The notes beneath the pieces were generated by a model, which saw only the letters and a list, made by a program, of their open reading frames with translations, made no database searches and was not told the DNA's origin. DNA of 61,685 nucleotides. It comes from Nostoc sp. FACHB-152. Its GTDB lineage: Bacteria; Cyanobacteriota; Cyanobacteriia; Cyanobacteriales; Nostocaceae. Location: NCBI RefSeq assembly GCF_014697475.1, contig NZ_JACJRV010000040.1:1-61685 (forward strand), given 5' to 3'. This document shows, in pieces, positions 7,595 to 15,855 of the stretch (positions within the stretch are counted from its first letter, which is position 1; every line of letters begins with the position of its first letter). The translations under genes and the position numbers were made by a program.

Positions 7595-10500
7595 ATGACT
7601 AACTCTCGCCATCAAAAACGTCAATCTATTACCCGCACCCCTGCGCGTCTGGGGTTGCTGATTTTGGGTCGTGTTGGCATTCCTTTGTTAGGAATTTCGT
7701 TGGTAGGCATTATCGCTGGCTTCTGGCGGTTACAAAGTTTTGTGCAGAAAGAGTTAGCACCGTTAGCCCAACAAAGTCTCACTAATACTATTAACCGTCC
7801 CGTCAAACTGGGACAAGTAAGAAACTTTTCCCTGACAGGGGTGGAGTTTGGGACTTCAACTATTCCGGCAACGCCACAAGACCCAGATAGGGTAGAAATT
7901 GCGGCTGTAGAAGTGGGTTTTAATCCTTGGCAATTGATTTTTAACCGTCAGTTAAAACTAGATGTTACCTTAGTTAACCCCGATTTCTACATCGAACAAG
8001 ACAGACAAGGGCGTTGGGTAACTACCAAAATCTCGCCGCCAAAGAAAGGCGGATTGATTAAAACAGATTTAGATCATCTGCGCTGGCGTAATGCCAAGTT
8101 AGTGCTGGTTCCCCAAAAGAAGGTACTCGGAAAACGAGGCTTTCCAGGGGAAGTAGGTTCTCCGGTGGGGTTTGTTCAACTTCAAGGTTCTGCCCAATTG
8201 CTGGAGAACAACCAACTAATTAAGTTTGATGTTGTGGGAAAGGCACAAAGAGGTGGTAATCTAGCACTTCAAGGAGAAACGCGCCCGAAAACTCAAGTAT
8301 ATGATATGCAGTTGCGCGGACAAGATTTACTCGCTTCTGACGTGACGCGTTTGGTGAAGTTACCTCTGGATATACAAGCAGGTAGAGTCAATGGTGACTT
8401 GCAGATTAAATTAGCACCAGAGCAAGATCCATTACTATATGGCAGTGCGGATTTACAAAAAGTTACTCTGCAAGTTCCCCGTGTACCCCAACTTTTTAGG
8501 AATACTGAAGGCGACATTTATTTTAAAGGTACAGAAGTCCGACTTGACAATGTAACTAGCAACTACGGCAAGATTCCTTTGGTGGCTAAAGGAATTATCG
8601 ATGGTAACGCAGGTTATAAGTTGACAGGCAGAGTCAAGGCAGTAAGTGTAGCAAATGCTCAACAAACCCTCAAGTTAAAACTGCCTGTACCTGTAGCTGG
8701 ACAACTAAAAGCTGATTTGCAACTGACTGGGACTAATACTAAACCTTTTCTTTCCGGTGTAGTTACTACTATCAACACCGCCCGAATTGACAAAATTGAT
8801 TTTAAGACTATTAGCAGTAAGTTTAACTATTCTGCCGATACTTCGCTGCTGACTTTGAGGGATATTCAAGGTACAACGACCTTCGGCGGACAAATCAATG
8901 GTGCTGGCGACATCCAATTGGGAACAACACCTCAACTGGATTTAAATTTTGCGGCTAAGAATGTTTCTGGGGATGCGATCGCCCAACTTTACAATACCAC
9001 TCCAACTTTTAAAATTAGTACTGTCTCCGGCACAGCCTCTTTAACTGGCGCACCTACCAATGTCACAACTTCGATCAGGTGGCAAGCACCCCAAGCAACT
9101 TACCCCGGTACTGGTGAAACTATTGTCGCCCCTGACCGCACTGTATATTTCCGCAATGTGGCGTTGAATGTGGGTGGCGGTGTAGTGCGAGGAACAGGTA
9201 GTTATGCTAATGAGCGTTGGCAAGCTGTCGTTGATAGTGATGGCTTACAAATAGCACGTTTTGTCAACCAAAATCAACTGCAAAATGTCTCCTTGGCAGG
9301 GGCAGAATTTAATGGTCGCTTGATTTTAGCTGGTAGTTCTGCACCATTTAAAATTGCCTCGGTTCGCCCTCAAGGTGCAGCAGTGCAAATTGCTGGCGGG
9401 AGAATTGGTATCACTAGTCTCCAGTTACAAGACCAAACTTTTGCTGCACAGTTAGTAGCCAATAATGTGCGGTTAGGACGTATCCTCAAACAAGCACCCC
9501 CAGCTTTACAAGGTTCATTAGCTGGAACATTCCAAATCGCTGGGAATAGGGAAAATTTCAGCCTCAAAACTCTTCAAGGTACAGGCCAAGCTAACCTCAG
9601 GGTAGCTGGCGGTACAGTCACAGCGACAAACATTCAACTGGCGAATGGTCGCTATAAAGCGCAACTGTTAGCCAGTAATTTGGCGGTGCAAGAACTCACA
9701 CCAAATACACAAAAAATTCGGGGTAGGTTAACTGGTCAGTTTAATGTGGCTGGTTCGGTTGAATCTTTCCAACCACAAAACATCCAAGCCAGTGGACAAG
9801 GGCGGTTGAATGTCGCTGATGGTGTAATTACTGCCTCGAATATCCAAGTTAATAACGGTCGTTATCAAGCCCAACTCCAAGCTAACAATGTGCCAGTGCA
9901 ACGCTTGACCACAGTACCGCCGCAATTCCAAGGGAATTTAACAGGCCAATTTAACGTTGCTGGTTCCGTTGCTGCCTTCCAACCGCAAACCATCCAAGCC
10001 AGTGGACAGGGAAAGTTGAATGTGGCAGGTGGCACAATTACCGCCTCCAATATTCAAGTTAATAACGGTCGTTATCAAGCGCAACTCCAAGCTAATAATG
10101 TACCTTTGCAAAGGTTGGCAGCAGTCCCGCCACAATTCCAAGGAAATTTAACAGGTGAACTGAAAGTTGCTGGTTCCGTCGCCTCTTTTCAACCCCAAAC
10201 CATCCAAGCCAGTGGACAGGGGCGGTTGAATTTGGCAGGTGGTACAGTTACCGCCTCCAATATTCAAGTTAATAACGGTCGCTATCAAGCTGTAGTCGAT
10301 GCGGCTGGTGTGCAATTAACCAAGTTAAATCAACAATTGCGGGGTCAGTTGGGCGGTAGACTCCAAGTAGCTGGGGCGTTGGGTTCAGCGTCATTAGCGA
10401 AACTGAATGCTGCTGGTAGAGTACAGTTATCTCAAGGTTTGCCAGGATTAGAACGACCAATAAATGCCGCGATCGCCTGGAATGGTGAGAAACTAGCAAT

Positions 10501-13459
10501 TAATCAACTTACCGCCCCAGGTTTAAATGTCACAGGCGACATCTTAGCCAACGCCAATAACCCAGGTATCCCCGAAATTACAGCCTTAAATCTCAACGTC
10601 CAAGCCCAGGACTACAATTTGCAACAGTTACCAATTAATCTACCTAATCAGGTGGCTGTAAAAGGTAAGGTAGATTTTAACGGCAGAGTAACTGGTAAGT
10701 TACCTTTACCAAACGTCAGTGGAGACGTTGCCTTACGTAACTTAGTCGTGCAAGACATCGCCTTTGAACCATTGTTAACTGGTAAGATTAATTCTGCCCA
10801 AGGACGCGGCTTAAATCTAAACGTAGCGGGGAATAAAGACCGAATTGCCTTCAACTTGGATGCCAACAATCGACCGCAATCATTCTTAGTAAATTGGCAA
10901 GATGCCTCGGCTACAGGTCAGTTTCAAGGAAACAATGTTGCACTCAATGTGCAGAAATTCCCCCTGCAAATCTTGAATTTATCCACACCACCAGCCCTGC
11001 GTTTAGGAACTGGTACGATAACCGGGTTAATTAGTGGTGATTTGCAAGTTAATCAGCAGACATTGGCAGCTAATGGCAACTTAGCGATCGCCAGTCCCAA
11101 ACTTGGTAGAATCAAAGGCGATCGTTTAACTGCTCAATTCAGCTACGCCAACGGTAAAGCCACACTTACTAAGAGTGAATTTGTTAGAGGTAGCAGTATT
11201 TACGCCTTTGCTGGGACATTAGGGCAAACTTCTGGAACACCACAAATACAAGGCAAACTTAACGTTAGTCAAGGTAACATCCAAGATGTCTTAGCAGTAG
11301 CGCAGATATTTGACATTCAAGACTTTCAGCGTGGTATGTCAGAGCAAGCTTATGGCACAGCCGCAGATTTGACAACATACTCACGGGGGTTACCCAATGA
11401 ACCTTTGTTAGATCAACTCCAGCGATTTTACGAAATTGAAGCCCAGTTAGCCCAGCAGCAACAACAACGGCGTGATTCTACTCCCCTACCAGAACTAGCA
11501 GACTTGCAAGGAAAGTTCAACGCCGAAATTGCTTTAGATACGGCCACAGCTAATGGGTTATCAGTACAATTTGATATTAATGGACAGAACTTTACCTGGG
11601 GTAAGAAAGAAGAAAGCGATCGTTTTTACCAAGCTAAACAAATTATTGCCCAAGGTAACTTTGAAAATGGCGTGTTGCAGTTGCGACCCCTGCGGATTGA
11701 GTTAGAAAATAGCCTGTTAGCCTTTACAGGTAACATCGGTGGTAACGACCAATCAGGCCAGTTACGAGTCATTAATTTTCCCATCGCTTTAATCAATAAC
11801 TTTGTTAAACTCCCAGTTGATATCACAGGTAATCTCAACGCCACAGCAGCGTTAGCAGGCGGTGCAGCCAATCCTCAAGCGCAAGGAGAATTCGACATTA
11901 CAGGCGGAACCCTGAATCAAAAGCCCGTCGAGTCAGCTACAGCCAGCTTCAACTATAGCAACGGACGCTTAAACTTTAGCAGTAATGTTTCAGTTGCTGG
12001 GCCAGAACCAGTTAACATTGTTGGCAGCATACCGTATAAATTACCCTTTGCTACAACCTCACCAGCAAGTAATGAAATTAGTTTAGATGTTCAAATCAGA
12101 GATGAAGGATTAGCACTGTTAAACTTGCTGACTGATCAGGTAGCCTTTGAGAGTGGAGAAGGTAACATTGACCTCACAGTACGTGGCACCTTAGATCAGC
12201 CACAGTTAACTGGTGTTGCTAATGTTAATGATGCTACTTTTGCTGCCCAAGCTTTACCCGGCAAAATCAGAGACGTGCAAGGCCGAGTACAATTCAATTT
12301 TGACCGGATCTTAGTAGATAGTCTCCAAGGCAAGTTTAGTCGAGGCCAAGTTGCTGCCTCTGGCGAACTTCCGATATTCAATAATGGACAAGTGGCTAAT
12401 AATCCTCTCACTGTCGCCCTTGATAAACTCAATTTGAATCTCAAAGGATTGTACCAAGGTGGTACTAGTGGCAAGCTACAAATTACTGGTTCTGCCCTCA
12501 ACCCCATCATTGGTGGTCAAATTAGTGTGTATGATGGTCAGGTTTTACTAGCAGAATCTACCAATACTAATTCTGGTAGCGTGTCACCACTCAAAGCCAA
12601 CAAGCAAGACAAGGCACCAGCAAGAAATAACACCACCAGGTTAAGTAATCTGGAATTAACATTAGGCAACAACATCAAAATTACCCGTGCGCCAATTCTC
12701 AGTTTTCAAGCCGCAGGTAGTCTCAAAGTTAGCGGTTCTTTAGCTGATCCTATACCAGATGGTACAATCCGCTTACAAAAAGGAGGGGTAAATTTATTTA
12801 CAACGCAATTTAATTTAGTGCGTGGTTATAAAAATACAGCTACATTTCGGGCTAGTCAGCCGCGTGACCCTATTTTAGATGTGCAATTATTTGCTAAAGT
12901 GCTGGATGTAGTACAGGGTACAGATTTTACTAGAACGAATATAACAGGTGGATTAGGTGCTTTAGAAAGTGTACGAGTTGAAGCCACAGTCCAAGGTCTG
13001 GCTAGCAAACTCAACGAAAATTTGGAACTTACCAGCAGTCCGTCACGCAGCCAAACAGAAATTGTGGCTTTGTTAGGCGGTGGATTTGTTGATACTCAAG
13101 GGCGTGGTGATAGCACTTTAGGTTTAATTAACATTGCAGGTTCCGCCGTATTTAATAACTTCCAAACTGCTTTTAACCAAATTGGAAATGCTTTTGGACT
13201 GAGTGAATTCCGGGTATTTCCTACTGTCATTTCCGATAATCCGGAAGCGGGAAGAACTAGTTCTACTTTAGAATTAGCCGCAGAAGCTGGGGTTGATATT
13301 TCCACGAAATTCTCTATTTCTAGTATTAAAATTTTGACAGCTAGTGACCCATTCCAATGGGGGATTAATTATCGAATTAATGATGAATTGCGTGTCCGTG
13401 CTTCTACAAATTTAGCTGATGATAGTCGGGCGATTATTGAGTATCAAACTCGATTTTAG
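7595..13459 (+). CDS. tamB: TamB-like translocation and assembly module protein (DUF490)
   Basis: A 1954-residue giant with one N-terminal membrane anchor (about residues 18-45), a long beta-rich middle with AsmA/TamB-like repeats, and a C-terminal DUF490 region ending in QTRF, a terminal aromatic residue typical of partners of outer-membrane Omp85 proteins. TamB-family proteins span the periplasm as a hydrophobic groove and are linked to lipid transport and outer-membrane assembly. Residues about 659-899 contain a 70-residue tandem repeat (see separate entry). No Omp85 gene is adjacent. The ATG at 7595 is chosen because the anchor follows it directly. Family assignment is strong; the exact function in cyanobacteria is inferred. 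Confidence 0.88.
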   Translation: MTNSRHQKRQSITRTPARLGLLILGRVGIPLLGISLVGIIAGFWRLQSFVQKELAPLAQQSLTNTINRPVKLGQVRNFSLTGVEFGTSTIPATPQDPDRVEIAAVEVGFNPWQLIFNRQLKLDVTLVNPDFYIEQDRQGRWVTTKISPPKKGGLIKTDLDHLRWRNAKLVLVPQKKVLGKRGFPGEVGSPVGFVQLQGSAQLLENNQLIKFDVVGKAQRGGNLALQGETRPKTQVYDMQLRGQDLLASDVTRLVKLPLDIQAGRVNGDLQIKLAPEQDPLLYGSADLQKVTLQVPRVPQLFRNTEGDIYFKGTEVRLDNVTSNYGKIPLVAKGIIDGNAGYKLTGRVKAVSVANAQQTLKLKLPVPVAGQLKADLQLTGTNTKPFLSGVVTTINTARIDKIDFKTISSKFNYSADTSLLTLRDIQGTTTFGGQINGAGDIQLGTTPQLDLNFAAKNVSGDAIAQLYNTTPTFKISTVSGTASLTGAPTNVTTSIRWQAPQATYPGTGETIVAPDRTVYFRNVALNVGGGVVRGTGSYANERWQAVVDSDGLQIARFVNQNQLQNVSLAGAEFNGRLILAGSSAPFKIASVRPQGAAVQIAGGRIGITSLQLQDQTFAAQLVANNVRLGRILKQAPPALQGSLAGTFQIAGNRENFSLKTLQGTGQANLRVAGGTVTATNIQLANGRYKAQLLASNLAVQELTPNTQKIRGRLTGQFNVAGSVESFQPQNIQASGQGRLNVADGVITASNIQVNNGRYQAQLQANNVPVQRLTTVPPQFQGNLTGQFNVAGSVAAFQPQTIQASGQGKLNVAGGTITASNIQVNNGRYQAQLQANNVPLQRLAAVPPQFQGNLTGELKVAGSVASFQPQTIQASGQGRLNLAGGTVTASNIQVNNGRYQAVVDAAGVQLTKLNQQLRGQLGGRLQVAGALGSASLAKLNAAGRVQLSQGLPGLERPINAAIAWNGEKLAINQLTAPGLNVTGDILANANNPGIPEITALNLNVQAQDYNLQQLPINLPNQVAVKGKVDFNGRVTGKLPLPNVSGDVALRNLVVQDIAFEPLLTGKINSAQGRGLNLNVAGNKDRIAFNLDANNRPQSFLVNWQDASATGQFQGNNVALNVQKFPLQILNLSTPPALRLGTGTITGLISGDLQVNQQTLAANGNLAIASPKLGRIKGDRLTAQFSYANGKATLTKSEFVRGSSIYAFAGTLGQTSGTPQIQGKLNVSQGNIQDVLAVAQIFDIQDFQRGMSEQAYGTAADLTTYSRGLPNEPLLDQLQRFYEIEAQLAQQQQQRRDSTPLPELADLQGKFNAEIALDTATANGLSVQFDINGQNFTWGKKEESDRFYQAKQIIAQGNFENGVLQLRPLRIELENSLLAFTGNIGGNDQSGQLRVINFPIALINNFVKLPVDITGNLNATAALAGGAANPQAQGEFDITGGTLNQKPVESATASFNYSNGRLNFSSNVSVAGPEPVNIVGSIPYKLPFATTSPASNEISLDVQIRDEGLALLNLLTDQVAFESGEGNIDLTVRGTLDQPQLTGVANVNDATFAAQALPGKIRDVQGRVQFNFDRILVDSLQGKFSRGQVAASGELPIFNNGQVANNPLTVALDKLNLNLKGLYQGGTSGKLQITGSALNPIIGGQISVYDGQVLLAESTNTNSGSVSPLKANKQDKAPARNNTTRLSNLELTLGNNIKITRAPILSFQAAGSLKVSGSLADPIPDGTIRLQKGGVNLFTTQFNLVRGYKNTATFRASQPRDPILDVQLFAKVLDVVQGTDFTRTNITGGLGALESVRVEATVQGLASKLNENLELTSSPSRSQTEIVALLGGGFVDTQGRGDSTLGLINIAGSAVFNNFQTAFNQIGNAFGLSEFRVFPTVISDNPEAGRTSSTLELAAEAGVDISTKFSISSIKILTASDPFQWGINYRINDELRVRASTNLADDSRAIIEYQTRF
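9571..10290 (+). repeat. 210-bp in-frame tandem repeats inside tamB
   Basis: The phrase beginning catccaagccagtggaca occurs at 9781, 9991 and 10201, exactly 210 bp apart. A more diverged copy starts at 9571. Each unit encodes 70 residues with TASNIQVNNGRYQA and FQPQTIQASGQG. The last three copies are close to identical at DNA level, so expansion was recent or is kept uniform by recombination. The fourth unit departs from the pattern after about 10285. Confidence 0.92.
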
Positions 13460-13653
13460 AGTGCTTTTTTAGTAGTTGGCTAACAATTCTCAGAGCTAAT
13501 TCGTAAACAAAAGTTTAACCCTCTTCTGTCACTTTCCCTAGATAAAAATCTAGAATTATTACTGTTGAGCCATTGTATTTGATTTCTTCCCTTATATTAC
13601 TTGGACTGAACGGTTCAATGGACTGATATGAAGTCCTTACCGGAAGCAGGACT

Positions 13654-13959
13654 TTACAACTCTAACGTATCAATGCTTTGGGCAAGAGTAACATCATTCA
13701 TGGTAATTCCACCTGCATCGTGGGTTGTCAGTTGAACTGTAACCTGGTTATAAACATTGAACCACTCTGGATGATGGCCTTGGGTTTCTGCAATCAGTGC
13801 AACGCGAGTCATAAAGCCAAATGCTGCGATAAATGAGGTGAATTCAAAGTGGCGGTAGAGTTTACCGTCTACAATCTTCCAATGATTTAGTCTTGCGATC
13901 GCGTGTTCGAGTTCATCTGGTGATAGCACAGCGCAATGTACCAATTGATTGCCAATCAT
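13654..13959 (-). CDS. phhB: 4a-hydroxytetrahydrobiopterin dehydratase (pterin carbinolamine dehydratase)
   Basis: A 101-residue protein of the PCD/DCoH family. The signature [18 protein letters not shown] contains the active-site His-His-Pro, and TTHDAGGIT follows as in the family. The enzyme dehydrates 4a-hydroxytetrahydrobiopterin during recycling of the pterin cofactor; in bacteria a second, structural role has also been proposed. Length and start (ATG at 13959) are normal. It lies 100 bp downstream of coq4 on the same strand. The gap makes co-transcription possible, but nothing in the sequence proves it. Confidence 0.9.
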   Translation of the reverse strand: MIGNQLVHCAVLSPDELEHAIARLNHWKIVDGKLYRHFEFTSFIAAFGFMTRVALIAETQGHHPEWFNVYNQVTVQLTTHDAGGITMNDVTLAQSIDTLEL

Positions 13960-14062
13960 ACAATTTATGTCTCCAATCGATTTATCAGAATTGCGTCAAA
14001 CTTGAAGGGCATCTGAGCCTGTTGGATGCCCTTCAAAGCCTGATCAACGAGAGATGATGTCC

Positions 14063-14836
14063 TCAACAGTCGACCAATGGGCGCTGCGCTGCGAGGGTGG
14101 GAGCGATCGCATCCCGCAGATCAGGACGGCTATACCAACTCCAGAGTCCTTCGGTCACTGGCACAATGTTTAATTCGGCACGCCACTCGTCTATAGGACG
14201 TTCCAGTCCTTCTTCAAACTTCACCGGAAACAAGGGTTTCGCTTGCCGTGCAATGCCGATGCCTTGAGAAACCAGGTCAAAATTATATCTCAGAGGAGAA
14301 TCGATGCCTTCCCGTGCTTGATTAGCCATGAACGCTAGCAACGAACCAACCAAATCAATGAACGTGAATGCGGGATAGCTAATTTGCCCAACCGTCACTG
14401 AAATCACTCCCAGTTCACCGTAGTCATCAAAGCTAAAGCCCGTCAAAATATGATGCAGATCATGAGTTTTGCGAACGCGATGGGTGATGTAATCGACATC
14501 TGATTCAATTTTTCGGAGGCGATAGAACCGTGGATCATAGTTCATGGCACTGAGAACACGAGCATAAGTCCAACCCAATGAGCCTTCCGGCAGCTTCAGC
14601 AAGGTTTCCAGATCAAACTCTGGACCCATATAACGCTCATCAACTAATTGTGCTGAGTCTGGATTTTGACGGACAACCTGCAAACATCTTTTCATTTGCT
14701 CACTATCAGTCAAAGCATCCTCAATATCGAAGATGTTTTGCGTGTCAACTCTCCCCCCAGCCACCATGTCAACTAACGACAGCAGTTTATCAACATTTTC
14801 AGGAGTTGCTAGTTCGTTGATATATTTGAATCCCAT
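14063..14836 (-). CDS. Coq4-family protein
   Basis: A 257-residue protein with the Coq4 metal motif HDxxH-x11-E intact: His125-Asp126-x-x-His129 and Glu141 (HDLHHILTGF, then E). In mitochondria and proteobacteria Coq4 acts in ubiquinone synthesis, removing the ring C1 carboxylate, and binds isoprenoid intermediates. Cyanobacteria make plastoquinone, so the substrate here is open. I recall a Coq4 homologue of Nostoc PCC 7120 (Alr8543) having been crystallised. The start at 14836 is preferred over one 37 codons upstream because GAGG stands 8 bases before it and the earlier codons encode a non-Coq4 sequence. Two FNR-like boxes lie upstream and the Crp/Fnr gene ends 108 bp away on the same strand. 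Confidence 0.85.
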   Translation of the reverse strand: MGFKYINELATPENVDKLLSLVDMVAGGRVDTQNIFDIEDALTDSEQMKRCLQVVRQNPDSAQLVDERYMGPEFDLETLLKLPEGSLGWTYARVLSAMNYDPRFYRLRKIESDVDYITHRVRKTHDLHHILTGFSFDDYGELGVISVTVGQISYPAFTFIDLVGSLLAFMANQAREGIDSPLRYNFDLVSQGIGIARQAKPLFPVKFEEGLERPIDEWRAELNIVPVTEGLWSWYSRPDLRDAIAPTLAAQRPLVDC

Positions 14837-14877
14837 GATTGTTACCTCGCGGTGCGTTGTTTGTTTTCGACAACTGC

Positions 14878-14905
14878 ATCTTACGGTGACTCCACAGGTA
14901 AGCAA
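14878..14905 (-). promoter_or_regulatory. Candidate sigma-70 promoter for coq4
   Basis: On the minus strand TTGCTT (14905-14900) and TAAGAT (14883-14878) are separated by 16 bp, giving a predicted start near 14871, about 35 bp before the coq4 ATG. This comes from consensus matching only. Confidence 0.45.
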
Positions 14906-14917
14906 CAGGGGCTTTTT

Positions 14918-14947
14918 TTGATATAAGTCAAATTTGATCTTGATCAA
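14918..14947. promoter_or_regulatory. Two adjacent FNR/Crp-type binding sites upstream of coq4
   Basis: 14934-14947 reads TTGATCTTGATCAA, a perfect TTGAT-N4-ATCAA consensus. 14918-14931 reads TTGATATAAGTCAA, the same with one change in the second half. The centres are 16 bp apart and lie about 54 and 70 bp upstream of the predicted coq4 start. The outer box overlaps the stop codon of the Crp/Fnr gene. This spacing suits an activator pair, though repression is not excluded. Confidence 0.7.
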
Positions 14948-15576
14948 ATTTCCTGGGCTAGATGACGGCGGCGTTGCTGATTTCGATATCTGGCGCGGAT
15001 GCGACTGAGGGTTTCTTGGGTTATTCCCAAATAGGAGGCAAGATGTCCTAGCTTGACGCGATCGAGGATATCAGGGTGTCTCTGAACGAGATCCTCATAT
15101 CGTTCAAAAGCGGTTTTAGTTTTCATTAGAAAAGCCCATTCTGCTAACTCAATATAATAATGTTCTATTAATAATCGTCCAATCTTATTCCATGCAGGGT
15201 CGTTGTCGTAAAGATATTGCAACCCCTCATAAGTTGTCACAAAAAACTGGCAATTTGAAACTGATTTAATATTTTCTTTACTTGGTTTTCTCAAAATAAA
15301 GCTATGAGGTGAGTAAATAAAATCATCTTCAAATGCAAACCTTGACGTGATCTCCTTGTCTTCAACACAGTAAAATTGCCTAACTACCCCTTTAACCAGA
15401 AAATACAAATAGTTTGATATTTCACCTGACTTCAGGAGTTGATAGTCTTTTGGGAACTCCTGGTACTTGAAAAATTTACGAACATTTTCCTGCTGTTGTT
15501 TACTGAATATGACTACTCGATCTAAAACTTGAAATAGCTTTTCGTATTGATCAATTTCTTGCTGCATATGCATCAT
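14944..15576 (-). CDS. Crp/Fnr-family transcription regulator with FNR-type recognition helix
   Basis: About 210 residues: an N-terminal cyclic-nucleotide-binding-like beta barrel (LKSGEISNYLYFLVKGVVRQFY) and a C-terminal winged helix-turn-helix (LGHLASYLGITQETLSRIRARY). The recognition helix holds E-x-x-S-R, the residues FNR uses to read TTGAT, and such a site lies directly downstream. The N-terminus has no four-cysteine iron-sulphur set, so oxygen sensing as in FNR is not expected. The wording of the helix-turn-helix resembles Crp/Fnr proteins of Bacteroidetes, hinting at transfer. The ATG at 15576 is used; the reading frame extends to a TTG at 15642, and no clear ribosome binding site decides among the clustered ATGs. 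Confidence 0.85.
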   Translation of the reverse strand: MMHMQQEIDQYEKLFQVLDRVVIFSKQQQENVRKFFKYQEFPKDYQLLKSGEISNYLYFLVKGVVRQFYCVEDKEITSRFAFEDDFIYSPHSFILRKPSKENIKSVSNCQFFVTTYEGLQYLYDNDPAWNKIGRLLIEHYYIELAEWAFLMKTKTAFERYEDLVQRHPDILDRVKLGHLASYLGITQETLSRIRARYRNQQRRRHLAQEI

Positions 15577-15668
15577 GTATGTATGGGTGACTATAATCAC
15601 TCTAAATTCTAGGCAAAATTCTGACAGTACTATAGAATCCAATACAGTTTAGTTAAGCATAACTGTAT

Positions 15669-15695
15669 GTTGGGTGGAACAAAGTGTAACCCAAC
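15669..15695. repeat. Dispersed inverted-repeat element (GTTGGGT ... ACCCAAC)
   Basis: Seven-bp arms at 15669-15675 and 15689-15695 flank GGAACAAAGTGTA. A related copy lies in opposite orientation near 39868 (TTGGGTTTCACTTCGTTCCACCTAACC). It looks like a dispersed intergenic repeat. Confidence 0.6.
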
Positions 15696-15855
15696 AAAAC
15701 GTCTGGAGGCTCTTGTAATGCCTGCCATAGTAATGCTTGCTGTACATCGTCTAAAAGTGGGTTACTACTTCCTAGATTTAAAACTCTTTGATCTTCCAAT
15801 GTTTCAACTCCACTGCTTAGAAAATAAAGCCACAAACCCATCCCTAGCCAGAGTT

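Noticed and set aside
9571-10290. CRISPR-like regular repeats
   Set aside because: The period is 210 bp, in frame, and the repeats encode protein; no short repeat-spacer array was seen anywhere in the window.
7621-13305. Many antisense frames inside tamB
   Set aside because: They are shadows of a single long gene with consistent repeat structure in the plus frame.
15653-15841. Minus-strand frame upstream of the Crp/Fnr gene
   Set aside because: Its last part is encoded by the GTTGGGT/ACCCAAC repeat and the rest shows no family pattern.
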